Positions 1 through 7,161 are shown, counted from the first letter of the stretch. The stretch: DNA of 33,972 bases from Chloroflexota bacterium (GCA_012516075.1 JAAYXE010000123.1:1-33972), one strand, 5' to 3'. The notes: generated from the sequence alone by a model not told the origin. Translations and numbers: made by a program.

Positions 1-1542
1 ATCGTTGGCAGCGTCGGGCGTTATGCAGATTTCACGCGCGATTTCCTGCCGCTGCACGATTCTGATCAGGAGCGCTGGGCGAGAGTAAAAATTGCGACCT
101 CCCGGATGGAAGGCCTGCCGCCGAGCGAGGTATACCAGATCGGCGAAGTATATTTTGTGCGCGACGGCAACCACCGCGTCTCCGTGGCCCGCAGCATGGG
201 CGCCACCCATATCCAGGCCTACGTCACCGAAGTGCGCACGCGCGTGCCGCTGACGCCGGATATCAAGCCCGACGATCTGATTATTAAAGCGGAGTACGCC
301 GATTTCCTGGAGAAAACCAGGCTGGACGAGCTGCGGCCCGAAGCCAACCTGCAGGTGACGGTTCCGGGCAAGTACGAAATCCTGCTCGAGCACATCGCGG
401 TGCACCGCTATTTCATGGGGATCGATTTCAACCGCGAGATCGCTTACGAAGAGGCTGTGGCACACTGGTACGACGAAGTTTACATGCCGCTGGTGCGGCT
501 GATCCGCGAGCGGGGTATTCTGCACTACTTCCCGGATCGCACGGAAACCGACCTGTATCTGTGGATCGCCGAACACCAGGCCCAGCTTCAGAACTCCCTC
601 GGCTGGCAGATCAAACCCGAAAAGGCGGTCAGCGACCTGGTGAGCCAGCGCACCAGCGATCCGGCGCAGATGGTGGCCCGCCTGGGCGGCAAGTTCCTGA
701 CCACGATCACGTTCAGCAAGCTGGAGGCCGGCCCGCCGCCCGGGGAATGGCGCAAAGAACGGCTGTCCAGCACCCTGACGGACCGGCTGTTTGCCGACGC
801 GCTGGTCCCCGTCAACGGGACCCCCAGCGGCTGGTCGGCGGTGGACCAGGCGATCGTGCTCGCCCAGCGCGAGGGGACGCACCTGCAGGGCCTTCACGTG
901 ACGCCGAACGAGCAGCAGAAGGAAAGTGCCGATGCAAAGCTCATTCAGGAAGAGTTCAACCGGCGCTGTGCAGAAGCCGGCGTGCAGGGCGAGCTGGCCA
1001 TCGCAGCCGGCGACGTAACCAACGAGATCTGCGGGCGTTCACGCTTCACCGACCTGGTGATCCCCAGCCTGAACTACCCCCCCGGCACGCGCTTTCTTTC
1101 GCGATTAAGCTCTGGCTTCCGTGACATCATCCAGCGCTGCCCGCGCCCGGTGCTGGCCGTCCCCGGGGTGACCACCCTGCTGAGCAGTGCGCTGCTGGCG
1201 TACGACGGCAGTCCCAAAGCTCACGAGGCCCTGTTCGTGGCCACGTATCTGGCGGAGAAGTGGAAGATCGCCGTCACCGTGGTGACCGTGCTGGGAAGCT
1301 CAGTCACTGAGCAGGCGCTGGATGCGGCGCGCAGCTATCTCGAGGCGCACCAGGTGGAAGCTTCTTATGTCAGCGAGGAAGGTCCTGCGGCACCGACCAT
1401 TATCCGGACGGCGGTCACGCGCGGCTGTGATTTCATCATCATGGGCGGTTACGGGCGCGCCCCGGTGATGGAGGTGGTGCTCGGAAGTTCGGTGGACCAG
1501 GTGCTGCGCGAGAGCAATCTGCCGATCCTGATCTGCCGCTGA
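1..1542 (+). CDS. Universal stress protein with N-terminal ParB-like domain (5' end outside window)
   Basis: The frame is open from base 1, so the gene starts upstream and the ATG at 106 is internal; 513 codons are visible. The N-terminal part carries DGNHRVSVAR (about visible residues 55-64), which resembles the ParB/sulfiredoxin-like nucleotide-binding fold. A linker follows, then two universal stress protein (Usp) domains. The last Usp domain keeps the ATP-binding pattern G-x2-G-x9-G-S (GGYG, nine residues, GS) near the C terminus; the first Usp domain lacks it. Usp proteins are cytoplasmic nucleotide-binding proteins induced by energy or oxygen limitation. The gene ends in a strong terminator and lies upstream of two Hsp20 genes, which fits a stress role. 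The ParB-like label is by motif only. The Usp assignment is firm. Confidence 0.88.
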   Translation: MVGSVGRYADFTRDFLPLHDSDQERWARVKIATSRMEGLPPSEVYQIGEVYFVRDGNHRVSVARSMGATHIQAYVTEVRTRVPLTPDIKPDDLIIKAEYADFLEKTRLDELRPEANLQVTVPGKYEILLEHIAVHRYFMGIDFNREIAYEEAVAHWYDEVYMPLVRLIRERGILHYFPDRTETDLYLWIAEHQAQLQNSLGWQIKPEKAVSDLVSQRTSDPAQMVARLGGKFLTTITFSKLEAGPPPGEWRKERLSSTLTDRLFADALVPVNGTPSGWSAVDQAIVLAQREGTHLQGLHVTPNEQQKESADAKLIQEEFNRRCAEAGVQGELAIAAGDVTNEICGRSRFTDLVIPSLNYPPGTRFLSRLSSGFRDIIQRCPRPVLAVPGVTTLLSSALLAYDGSPKAHEALFVATYLAEKWKIAVTVVTVLGSSVTEQALDAARSYLEAHQVEASYVSEEGPAAPTIIRTAVTRGCDFIIMGGYGRAPVMEVVLGSSVDQVLRESNLPILICR

Positions 1543-1563
1543 GCGGTTGGATCTTATGATTAC

Positions 1564-1603
1564 GAGATGCATCCCCGGTTAGGGGATGCATCTCTGCGTT
1601 TAA
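1564..1603 (+). terminator. Rho-independent-like terminator after the Usp gene
   Basis: A perfect 13-bp stem (1564-1576 with 1582-1594) closes a 5-nt loop and is followed by a T-containing tail (tgcgttt). It starts 21 nt after the stop codon at 1542. The U-tract is weak. Confidence 0.7.
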
Positions 1604-1970
1604 TGACCAGGATGGTCATGGACGATGGCAGTGCCCCCTGGCTCACCGGAAGCTGGAACCTGGACAGCAAACACTCCATTCACGCCTGATGTTGTAAGGA
1701 TTAAGCAGGGGAGAGGAAATCCCGCCGCGGAGGATGAGCTGCGTATTGCAAGGTAATCGCTGTAAGCGTGCAGCCGTGCTCGCTCCCTGTGTGCATAACA
1801 GCGGCGGGCTGTGGACATAGAGCCGGATGTACACAGCCTCTGGTTTTAACAAAACGCTGATTCAAGATTTACGGATTTCAAACGCTCCTCTGATCGATTA
1901 TTAACATGGATATCTTATAAAGATAAGCGAAATCAAAAGCGATGAATCATAAAGACAAATAGCATAGGAA
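1604..1970. other. Intergenic region before the Hsp20 genes
   Basis: No convincing gene is visible; the short minus-strand frames here lack ribosome sites. The right part (about 1850-1970) is clearly AT-rich compared with its surroundings and must hold the hsp20 promoter. One weak candidate is TTTCAA (1876-1881), a 17-bp spacer, then TATTAA (1899-1904). I see no CIRCE or HAIR heat-shock operator and no TAGGG-N4-CCCTA operator. Confidence 0.45.
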
Positions 1971-1984
1971 AGGAGGTGTTGCCT

Positions 1985-2443
1985 ATGTTGACCCGTTGGG
2001 ATCCGTTCCGTGAGATGATGGAATTCGAGGAAGCTTTCGACCGCTTCTTTGACCGGGCATGGAGCGGCCGCCGCTCACGTGGCAGCCTGACACTGCCGCT
2101 GGACGTTGTGGAAACCAGCGACCACTACGTGGTTAAGGCCTCCATCCCCGGTATTGACCCCGATAACCTGGAGATTACCTTCAACCAGAATACGCTGACC
2201 ATTAAAGGTGAAATCCCACAGGAAGACGTTGAAGATTCCCGCTACCACCTGCGAGAACGCCTGACCGGCTCCTTCGAGCGCAGCCTGTACCTGCGCGATG
2301 AGATCGACGCCGATCGCATCGAGGCGAATTACGAGGCTGGCGTTCTCACCCTGACCCTGCCCAAGAGCGAAGAGGTGAAACCGAAGCGCATTCCTGTCCA
2401 GGTTGGCGCTTCGACCAAAATCATCGAAGGCACCGCCAAATAA
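1985..2443 (+). CDS. Small heat shock protein, Hsp20/alpha-crystallin family (first copy)
   Basis: ATP-independent holdase chaperone that binds unfolding proteins in the cytoplasm. The 152-residue product has a short N-terminal arm (WDPFREMMEFEEAFDRFF), an alpha-crystallin domain (about residues 35-130, with the GVLTLTLPK strand typical of the family) and the C-terminal I-x-V anchor (KRIPVQV) used for oligomer assembly. A GTG at 1976 is in frame, but AGGAGG at 1971-1976 lies 8 nt before the ATG at 1985, which fixes the start. A second hsp20 follows 85 nt after the stop, past a hairpin. Family assignment is certain; client range is unknown. Confidence 0.95.
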   Translation: MLTRWDPFREMMEFEEAFDRFFDRAWSGRRSRGSLTLPLDVVETSDHYVVKASIPGIDPDNLEITFNQNTLTIKGEIPQEDVEDSRYHLRERLTGSFERSLYLRDEIDADRIEANYEAGVLTLTLPKSEEVKPKRIPVQVGASTKIIEGTAK

Positions 2444-2463
2444 GCTCCTGGGCATTCCCTGGC

Positions 2464-2494
2464 GAGGGCCCCGGACTGCTCTTCCGGGGCCCTC
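2464..2494 (+). terminator. GC-rich hairpin between the two hsp20 genes
   Basis: An 11-bp perfect stem (2464-2474 with 2484-2494) closes a 9-nt loop, 20 nt past the first hsp20 stop. There is no U-tract, so it may be a partial terminator or an mRNA-stabilising hairpin that sets the ratio of the two chaperones. Confidence 0.5.
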
Positions 2495-2528
2495 CTGAAC
2501 AACTCCTGAACTGAAAGGAGGTGGAAGC

Positions 2529-3083
2529 ATGAGTGGATTGATCCGATACAGCCCTTACCGCGAACTCGTGCGCATGCGCCGGATGCTGGACCGCATGATG
2601 GATATGTTCGACGAGTCGTTCATGGAGCCGGTCATCCGGGATCCGTTTGCGCCATTTGAGTCGCTGATCGCGGGGCAGGATTTCTTCGCCGGGGATAACC
2701 TGGCTCTGGACCTCTACGAGCAGGATGACGCCCTGGTGGTGAAGGCCGCCCTGCCCGGCTTCAACAAAGACGATATCGAAGTGTCCGAGCACGACGGCTA
2801 CCTGACCATCCGCGCGCGCAGCCAGAGCGATGATGAACGCCGCTCGGACGGCTGGTACATCCGCGAGCGCCGCGCCGGCGCCTACCAGCGGACGGTCCGG
2901 CTGCCTGTGGAGGTGAACATCGACAAAGCCCGCGCGGAGCTGGTCGATGGTGTGCTGACGGTTTCCCTCCCCAAAGCCGAAAGCAGCCAGAAGGGGATCC
3001 GGCGCATCAAAATCAACATGCCAAAGTTCCGTCTGCCGGGTCTCAACAAGAAAGAGGGCGAAATCAAGATCTCTCGAAACTGA
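2529..3083 (+). CDS. Small heat shock protein, Hsp20/alpha-crystallin family (second copy)
   Basis: A 184-residue holdase chaperone. AAAGGAGGTG at 2514-2523 gives a strong ribosome site 5-6 nt before the ATG. The N-terminal arm is longer and Met/Arg-rich (about residues 1-50). The alpha-crystallin domain spans about residues 55-150 and contains the GVLTVSLPKAE strand; a basic tail follows (RRIKINMPKFRLP) in which IKI can serve as the I-x-I anchor. The sequence differs clearly from the first copy, so this is an old paralogue and not a recent duplication. The pair probably forms one operon with an attenuating hairpin between the genes. Family assignment is certain. Confidence 0.95.
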   Translation: MSGLIRYSPYRELVRMRRMLDRMMDMFDESFMEPVIRDPFAPFESLIAGQDFFAGDNLALDLYEQDDALVVKAALPGFNKDDIEVSEHDGYLTIRARSQSDDERRSDGWYIRERRAGAYQRTVRLPVEVNIDKARAELVDGVLTVSLPKAESSQKGIRRIKINMPKFRLPGLNKKEGEIKISRN

Positions 3084-3091
3084 GTGAGACG

Positions 3092-3119
3092 ACAGGCCGG
3101 CTCTACTCAGCCGGCCTGT
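3092..3119 (+). terminator. Hairpin after the second hsp20 gene
   Basis: An 11-bp perfect stem (3092-3102 with 3109-3119) closes a 6-nt loop, 8 nt past the stop. Only a short T pair follows, so termination strength is uncertain. Confidence 0.55.
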
Positions 3120-3152
3120 TCAACTGCCCTTATCCAGTTCTTAACCTGAAAG

Positions 3153-3166
3153 TAGGGGATTCCCTA
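3153..3166. promoter_or_regulatory. Operator TAGGG-N4-CCCTA, exact copy 1
   Basis: TAGGGGATTCCCTA is a perfect 5-bp dyad extended on both sides (AG..CT). Its centre (3159.5) is 8.5 bp upstream of the -35 position and 31.5 bp upstream of the TATAAT of the downstream promoter. That is the position of a class II activator. Confidence 0.75.
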
Positions 3167-3167
3167 C

Positions 3168-3196
3168 TATGCAGGATAGTGCCCGACTCCTATAAT
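3168..3196 (+). promoter_or_regulatory. Activator-dependent promoter for the 3261 gene
   Basis: The -10 is a perfect TATAAT (3191-3196). The hexamer 17 bp upstream is TATGCA, a poor -35, and the operator dyad abuts it. A consensus -10 without a -35 and with an adjacent dyad is the usual sign of dependence on an activator. The start of transcription would be near 3203. Confidence 0.65.
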
Positions 3197-3260
3197 GCCG
3201 CAGTAACTGCTTTACATAATTAAATTTCATATGCTGCAGCAGCCAGGGGCCGGGAGTTGA

Positions 3261-3551
3261 ATGTCCTTTACGCCCGCAACCTGGATCTATTCCGGAGACG
3301 GCTCCGGGCTATCTTATCCGCATAAGGGGCAATTCAAAATGGATACGCAACTCCTGAGTGAACTGGAAGAGGTGCTGCGCCAGAGTCAGATCAAATTTCT
3401 ATGGAATGAGGATACGCACACATGGCAGCTGGAGCGTACCGTTAACGGCAGCACCTGGCGGGCGGTAATGTACCTGGCGCCAGACCGTCAAACGGCCGAA
3501 CGCGAGGCCGCGAAGCACATCCAGAGTTTTTACTTATTCAGCACACGCTAA
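3261..3551 (+). CDS. Small hypothetical protein under operator control
   Basis: I do not recognise the family. The 96-residue frame starts at ATG 3261 after GGGAG. An in-frame ATG at 3339, with AAGGGG 9 nt before it, would give a 70-residue protein starting MDTQLLSELEEVLRQ; I cannot decide between them. The product is soluble and mixed-charge, with an amphipathic helix first, then a Trp-rich segment (FLWNEDTHTWQLER, STWRAVMYLA) and a final helix. It has no signal peptide, no membrane segment and no cysteines. It is a single-gene unit: its own operator-promoter upstream and a strong terminator 30 nt downstream. The promoter design suggests a stress- or oxygen-induced small protein. Function is unknown. 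Confidence 0.7.
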   Translation: MSFTPATWIYSGDGSGLSYPHKGQFKMDTQLLSELEEVLRQSQIKFLWNEDTHTWQLERTVNGSTWRAVMYLAPDRQTAEREAAKHIQSFYLFSTR

Positions 3552-3580
3552 CGATGTTTCCTGGCTGACCCGGGGGAGAT

Positions 3581-3623
3581 AAACGAAAAGGTGAGCTGCC
3601 AGACAGCAGTCACCTTTTCGTTT
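3581..3623 (+). terminator. Strong terminator after the 3261 gene
   Basis: A 14-bp perfect outer stem (3581-3594 with 3610-3623) contains a smaller inner stem. The 3' arm is T-rich (CACCTTTTCGTTT) and AT-rich sequence follows. The A-rich 5' arm means it could also work on the other strand. Confidence 0.8.
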
Positions 3624-3655
3624 AAATATGAAGAAAAATTAACCCAAAAGACCCC

Positions 3656-3683
3656 TTTACGTCCGGGAAGAAATGTGTATAAT
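3656..3683 (+). promoter_or_regulatory. Distal candidate promoter for the 3877 gene
   Basis: TTTACG (3656-3661), a 16-bp spacer, then a perfect TATAAT (3678-3683). A transcript from here would carry a leader of about 190 nt that includes the operator region and two short hairpins (near 3761-3777 and 3782-3794). Confidence 0.45.
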
Positions 3684-3725
3684 GGGCGAAATTTTAACTG
3701 GCCTGCCGGCAGGCGGACTGAGGTT

Positions 3726-3739
3726 TAGGGAAACCCCTA
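3726..3739. promoter_or_regulatory. Operator TAGGG-N4-CCCTA, exact copy 2
   Basis: TAGGGAAACCCCTA is an exact match. It lies 69 bp (centre to centre) upstream of the promoter-proximal degenerate site of the 3877 gene and 49 bp downstream of the distal TATAAT, so it could activate the proximal promoter from a distance or repress the distal one. Confidence 0.65.
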
Positions 3740-3772
3740 CCGGTGTACAGGATCTTCCCCCCTTTGCAAAAC

Positions 3773-3808
3773 AAAGGAAATCCCCCATAGGGGGAGGGAG
3801 GAATCCCC
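3773..3808. promoter_or_regulatory. Two degenerate operator sites 22 bp apart
   Basis: AAAGG-AAAT-CCCCC (centre 3779.5, 6 of 10 consensus bases) and AGGGAGGAATCCCC (centre 3801.5, GGG-N6-CCC dyad, only 4 of 10 consensus bases). The second is centred 8.5 bp before the -35 of the proximal promoter, exactly as at the other three promoters. The match is in position and symmetry more than in sequence. Confidence 0.4.
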
Positions 3809-3809
3809 A

Positions 3810-3838
3810 TTGAAATTTACGGGCAGATCCTCTATATT
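3810..3838 (+). promoter_or_regulatory. Proximal promoter for the 3877 gene
   Basis: TTGAAA (3810-3815), a 17-bp spacer, TATATT (3833-3838). Transcription would start near 3845, 32 nt before the ATG. Confidence 0.65.
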
Positions 3839-3876
3839 AAGAGTAGACGACCGGATGGTAGATAGGCAGGCACCTG

Positions 3877-4128
3877 ATGAATTTTATTGAACTGGGAACC
3901 TTATATCTGATCGCGATCCTGCTGGTGGTGTTCATAGCCGCTGTGATCGAGGGGCAGCGCAGCGAACCGCCGTCGCGCCGCTACGCCAGAGTTTACGTAC
4001 GTTCGCGCGAAAACGACGGGCGCCGCCTTCCCCCCGAAGAGGACACAGGAACGCTGGAGATCAAACACCTGGCGCTCGGCGCTCTGCTGCTGGCCGGTTT
4101 GATCGCCCTGGTGATGAGCCTGAACTGA
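3877..4128 (+). CDS. Small two-helix membrane protein
   Basis: I do not recognise the family. The 83-residue product has a membrane segment at residues 8-25 (LYLIAILLVVFIAAVIEG), a basic and acidic middle loop of about 35 residues (RRYARVYVRSRENDGRRLPPEED) and a second membrane segment at residues 66-82. The start ATG has a modest ribosome site (GGCAGG). It is a single-gene unit between its own promoters and a bidirectional terminator. Its promoter has the same geometry as those of the 3261 gene, the M50 protease and the small RNA, so it is probably expressed under the same condition. A small helper of a membrane complex is possible, but nothing in the sequence shows this. Confidence 0.75.
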   Translation: MNFIELGTLYLIAILLVVFIAAVIEGQRSEPPSRRYARVYVRSRENDGRRLPPEEDTGTLEIKHLALGALLLAGLIALVMSLN

Positions 4129-4200
4129 GACCGCCTGCCCGGTCCCCAGGCAGCATATCTTCGATAGCAGATCATCACGCGCCGTCGCGCGCGGGTACCC

Positions 4201-4230
4201 AAAAAACCGGCTGGTTACAGCGGTTTTTTT
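4201..4230. terminator. Bidirectional terminator between convergent genes
   Basis: Six A's, a GC-rich stem (CC-G bulge-GCTG, loop GTTA, CAGC-GG) and seven T's. It lies between the stop codons of the converging genes at 4128 and 4240 and has a U-tract on both strands. Confidence 0.85.
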
Positions 4231-4239
4231 GTTTAAAGG

Positions 4240-4686
4240 TCAGGCCTGACTGGTGGTCCGCTCCAGGATAACGACCGGGATCTCACGGCTGGTCTTCTTC
4301 TGGTAGTCCTCATAAGCAGGCCAGATAGCCGTCATCAGTCTCCACAGACCCTTACGTTCTTCCGGCGTGGCGGTGCGTGCATAAGCCGAAAACCGCTCGG
4401 GGCCGACCTGCACTTCCACGTGTGGATTTTCCACCAGATTGAGGTACCAGCTGGGGTGTTTTGGATGTCCACCGCGCGAGGCGACCACCACATAGCGGTT
4501 GCCATCCACGCCGTAGATCAGCGCGGTGCGGCGCAGCTTTCCGGACTTCCGGCCCCGGGTGGTGAGCAGCAGCGTGGGGGCCCCACGCCAGATATGGCCG
4601 CTGCGCCCATCGGTTTCGATATAACGGCGGACATGTTCGGCTACCCAGCCCGTAGGACTGTCGTAAATCTCCTCATTTTCTTCCAT
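4240..4686 (-). CDS. Deazaflavin (F420)-dependent nitroreductase family protein (Ddn-like)
   Basis: 148 residues, the usual length for the Ddn/F420H2-dependent reductase family (nitroreductase/cof_deaz_FMN). Typical family segments are visible: RGAPTLLLTTRGRKSGKLRRTALIY, then YVVVASRGGHPKHPSWYLNLVENPHVEVQVG, then ATPEERKGLWRLMTAIWPAYEDYQKKT. This is a split-barrel fold that binds F420 and reduces quinones or nitro compounds. The start ATG is preceded by GAGGAG. A divergent FMN-type split-barrel gene starts 130 bp away, and the two -10 elements (4732-4737 minus, 4754-4759 plus) are 16 bp apart. The presence of this protein suggests that the cell makes F420, which the window cannot confirm. Substrate is unknown. 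Confidence 0.9.
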   Translation of the reverse strand: MEENEEIYDSPTGWVAEHVRRYIETDGRSGHIWRGAPTLLLTTRGRKSGKLRRTALIYGVDGNRYVVVASRGGHPKHPSWYLNLVENPHVEVQVGPERFSAYARTATPEERKGLWRLMTAIWPAYEDYQKKTSREIPVVILERTTSQA

Positions 4687-4731
4687 ACCCTTAAAAACTC
4701 CTCACTGTGTCTCTCCCGTGATCGCTGTTTT

Positions 4732-4759
4732 ATTATAGCCGTTCAGATGTGTATATAAT
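4732..4759. promoter_or_regulatory. Divergent -10 elements of the two reductase genes
   Basis: TATAAT on the minus strand (4737-4732) for the Ddn-like gene and TATAAT on the plus strand (4754-4759) for the PNPOx-like gene. Neither has a good -35, so both may need an activator, but no TAGGG-N4-CCCTA dyad is present here. Confidence 0.45.
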
Positions 4760-4815
4760 TACAGCGCACCGGCCCCGCCGGGCTATCTGCGCCAGACCAG
4801 TGGAGGAACATATCT

Positions 4816-5409
4816 GTGGCTTACGATCCCAACGAGCATCCCATTCACCAGCCCCGCCGGCGCGATCGCGCCGTGGAAGAAGAAGCCTGGATTCGGGCTT
4901 ATTTACAGCGCGCCGCGTGGGGCGTGCTGGCTACGGTCTACGACGGGCAGCCTTTCCTCAACAGCAACCTGTTCGTCTACGATCCGGCGCAGCACGTCAT
5001 CTACCTGCACACTGCCCGGCTGGGCCGTACACGCAGCAATATCGAAACCAGCCCCCAGGTCTGTTTCACCGTGGGCGAGATGGGGCGGCTGCTGCCCGCC
5101 GATACTGCGCTGGAGTTCAGCGTGGAATACAGCAGCGTGGTGGTCTTTGGGAAGGCCCGGGTGGTCGAGGACGAGGCTGAAGCGCGCCGTGCGCTGCAGC
5201 GTCTCCTGGATAAGTATTTCCCCCATCTGCGCCCCGAAAGGGATTACCGGCCGATTCAGCCTGAGGAAATGAAGCGCACCAGCGTATACCGGATTGACAT
5301 CGAACGCTGGAGCGCCAAACGTAAGGCCGTGGAAGATGATTTCCCCGGCGCTTTCCTGTATGGTCAAAACCCGGAAGTCACCGCCGTTCAGCGGACCGGG
5401 GAAGAATAG
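4816..5409 (+). CDS. Pyridoxamine 5'-phosphate oxidase-like FMN-binding protein (NimA-like)
   Basis: The 197-residue product starts at GTG with GGAGG (4802-4806) 9 nt upstream. The family pattern is clear: RRRDRAVEEEAWIRAYLQRA, then GVLATVYDGQPFLNSNLFVYD, then HTARLGRTRSNIETSPQVCFTVGEMG, ending with TSVYRIDIERWSAKRK. This is the split-barrel flavin fold of the nitroimidazole-resistance (NimA) and flavin-nucleotide-binding group, not the true PdxH. It binds FMN or a related flavin and probably reduces a small molecule in the cytoplasm. It is transcribed divergently from the F420-type reductase. Mycobacterial dormancy regulons also pair split-barrel reductases with Usp and Hsp20. The natural substrate is unknown. 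Confidence 0.88.
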   Translation: MAYDPNEHPIHQPRRRDRAVEEEAWIRAYLQRAAWGVLATVYDGQPFLNSNLFVYDPAQHVIYLHTARLGRTRSNIETSPQVCFTVGEMGRLLPADTALEFSVEYSSVVVFGKARVVEDEAEARRALQRLLDKYFPHLRPERDYRPIQPEEMKRTSVYRIDIERWSAKRKAVEDDFPGAFLYGQNPEVTAVQRTGEE

Positions 5410-5468
5410 TAACCCCCGGGTTGGGTCCTTTCAAGGGCAGGTTTTTCATCAATTGAGTGAGGGTGGGG

Positions 5469-6023
5469 TTACGGTGTGGGCGCGGGCATGCCTTCCAGAG
5501 AAATGTCGTCACAGACGACCGCTGAAAGGTTGCCGGCCTCGTCACGGAACTGCGCGCTGACGTAGAACCCCTGCCAGTTGATCGCCAGGGTGTGCGTGAA
5601 GATTTCTGTTTCACTGAACGGCTTCCAGGCTGTGCCGGCCAGGTCCGCTTCTTCCAGGCAGCCCGCGCCGCCATGACTGCGAGTGCGCATTTCAACCACT
5701 TCACCCACCGGGCTGTGCGCCTGATAAGCGGCGGTGATCTCGATGGTCTCTCCGGCGATTCCGCCGGCACAGCAGAAACCATCTTCCAGCAGCACGGAAG
5801 CGCTCACGATTGGCTGGGACGCGGTTGGCATGCCGTTGAAAATAAAAGGCAGATACCACCCGGGATCCTGCGGCGCAGCCGGCGGTGTTTCCTGTGCAAT
5901 GGGAACGGTGCTTACAACGGGCAGAGGCAGCCTCGATACAGCCAGGGCCGGAGCCTGTATGACCGCGAACAGCGCAGCCGCGATCGCAGCCAGAAGGACT
6001 GCAGCTTTCAACCATCGGTTCAT
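5469..6023 (-). CDS. Secreted protein of unknown function
   Basis: 184 residues. The N terminus is a signal peptide (basic MNRWLK, hydrophobic residues 8-27, probable cleavage near ALA at 26-28). A Pro/Ala-rich linker follows, then WYLPFIFN, an ending motif I associate with secreted Chloroflexi proteins. The mature part has two CC/C clusters (DGFCCAGG, GGAGCLEE, VVCDD), so disulphides are possible outside the cell, and the phrase ITAAYQAHSPVGEVVEMRTRS suggests a beta-sandwich (Ig-like) domain. The start ATG has AGAAGAA upstream. It follows the alpha/beta-hydrolase gene by 15 nt and is probably its operon partner. I do not recognise the family. Confidence 0.75.
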   Translation of the reverse strand: MNRWLKAAVLLAAIAAALFAVIQAPALAVSRLPLPVVSTVPIAQETPPAAPQDPGWYLPFIFNGMPTASQPIVSASVLLEDGFCCAGGIAGETIEITAAYQAHSPVGEVVEMRTRSHGGAGCLEEADLAGTAWKPFSETEIFTHTLAINWQGFYVSAQFRDEAGNLSAVVCDDISLEGMPAPTP

Positions 6024-6038
6024 TATTTCTTCTCTGAT

Positions 6039-6944
6039 TTAACCGAAATCTTCTGCAGTCGTCATGTCTTTTGCAGGCCAGTTCGTGCCAGGCTCGATCA
6101 TCTCCAGGAGCACCTGGCTGAGCGGCTCCCACGCCAGAGAGCGCGGGTCGATGGCCTCGAAGTGGCCCATCCCGTACAGCGGGACGAATGCAGCCTGTTC
6201 GCCGCGGCTGCGTGCGGCGCGTACATAACGCTCGCTGAATTCCAGGGGCACATCTTCATCTTCAGTGCCGTGCAGCAGGGTCTGGGGTACACCCAGCGGC
6301 AGCAGATCCTGCGGCGAAGCGGCAGCGTAGCGTTCTGGCACCTCCCCGGGGCTGCCACCCAGCAGTTCGGCAGCTGCCCCATCGCTCAGATTCAGTTCCC
6401 AGGCGCGCCGTAAATCACACACCCCGGCCAGGGCAATCACCCCACGCGGCGCGATCCAGCTGGGGACGTGCAGCTCATGTCCAGGTGGGAAGCGGCCAGC
6501 AGCCGCAGCCCACAGGGCAAGCTGGCCGCCGGCAGAGTGACCCAGCAGAATCAGCCGCTCCAGATCCAGTGAGTAGGTGCCTGTGATCTGCTGTAAAAAA
6601 GCGATACCAGCGGCAACATCCAGGAAAGTCCCCGGCCAGCCGCCTCCCGGGCAGCCCACCCTGCGGTATTCCAGGGACCAGACAGCCACATCGAGATCGA
6701 CCAGGGCGGCGCACAGCCGGCTGATGTGGTCCAGGTTGTAGCGTTCTCGCCAGAAGCCGCCGTGGATCACGGCCACAACCGGATGAGGTCCGCGACCAGC
6801 CGGTAAATACAGATCACCAAACTGCTGGGGGTCCTGCCCGTAGGCAAGGCGTAATCCGGGCTCGGCCGGCAGGACCAGAACGGCGGCGCTGCCCCACAGC
6901 GAGCGCAGGCCGCGTTCAACCGGCGACATCCCGCCAGTTTTCAT
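6039..6944 (-). CDS. Alpha/beta hydrolase, arylformamidase/BD-FAE-like
   Basis: 301 residues. The oxyanion motif HGGFW is near residue 60, the nucleophile is in GHSAGGQLALWAA (Ser near 135), and the acid and base are visible as HGTEDEDVP (Asp) and GMGHFE (His). The HGG(F/Y)W plus GHSAGG combination is typical of kynurenine-formamidase-like and acyl-hydrolase (BD-FAE) proteins. The first 20 residues are mildly hydrophobic without a clear cleavage site, so the protein is probably cytoplasmic. The start ATG follows AAGGGG. A cytoplasmic esterase or formamidase is the safe call; no other tryptophan-catabolism genes are nearby. Confidence 0.87.
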   Translation of the reverse strand: MKTGGMSPVERGLRSLWGSAAVLVLPAEPGLRLAYGQDPQQFGDLYLPAGRGPHPVVAVIHGGFWRERYNLDHISRLCAALVDLDVAVWSLEYRRVGCPGGGWPGTFLDVAAGIAFLQQITGTYSLDLERLILLGHSAGGQLALWAAAAGRFPPGHELHVPSWIAPRGVIALAGVCDLRRAWELNLSDGAAAELLGGSPGEVPERYAAASPQDLLPLGVPQTLLHGTEDEDVPLEFSERYVRAARSRGEQAAFVPLYGMGHFEAIDPRSLAWEPLSQVLLEMIEPGTNWPAKDMTTAEDFG

Positions 6945-7027
6945 CGAGTTCGATCCCCTTCTATATATTCTTTGACATTTTTTGCAGTAAAGCGCTCTGA
7001 TCTGGTAAGATAGACAGGCAGCCAGTG

Positions 7028-7042
7028 TATACTTCGAGTATA
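7028..7042. promoter_or_regulatory. Palindrome in the divergent region before the zinc-finger gene
   Basis: TATACT-TCG-AGTATA is a perfect 6-bp dyad with a 3-nt centre, in the intergenic space between the divergent hydrolase and zinc-finger genes. It could be an operator. No second copy was found in the window. Confidence 0.35.
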
Positions 7043-7132
7043 TAGCCTTCTGGTCCTGAAGTCAATTCACCGCAGGTGCCGGGGCCTGCTCCAGCGAGGA
7101 CCGGACTGCGTGCTGCAAAAAACCTCTGCAGT

Positions 7133-7161
7133 TTGACAATGCTGGCGTTCTATCCTAAACT
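7133..7161 (+). promoter_or_regulatory. Promoter of the zinc-finger gene
   Basis: A perfect TTGACA (7133-7138), a 17-bp spacer and TAAACT (7156-7161). A start near 7168 rules out the in-frame TTG at 7161 as the start codon and supports ATG 7197. Confidence 0.7.

Noticed and set aside
1582..1720. Further operators before hsp20 (for instance AGAGG-AAAT-CCCGC near 1712)
   Set aside because: Only about 5 of 10 consensus bases match and no -10 element stands 31.5 bp downstream.
1600..1852. Two short minus-strand frames (about 70 codons) before hsp20
   Set aside because: They overlap each other in different frames, lack ribosome sites and have no family features.
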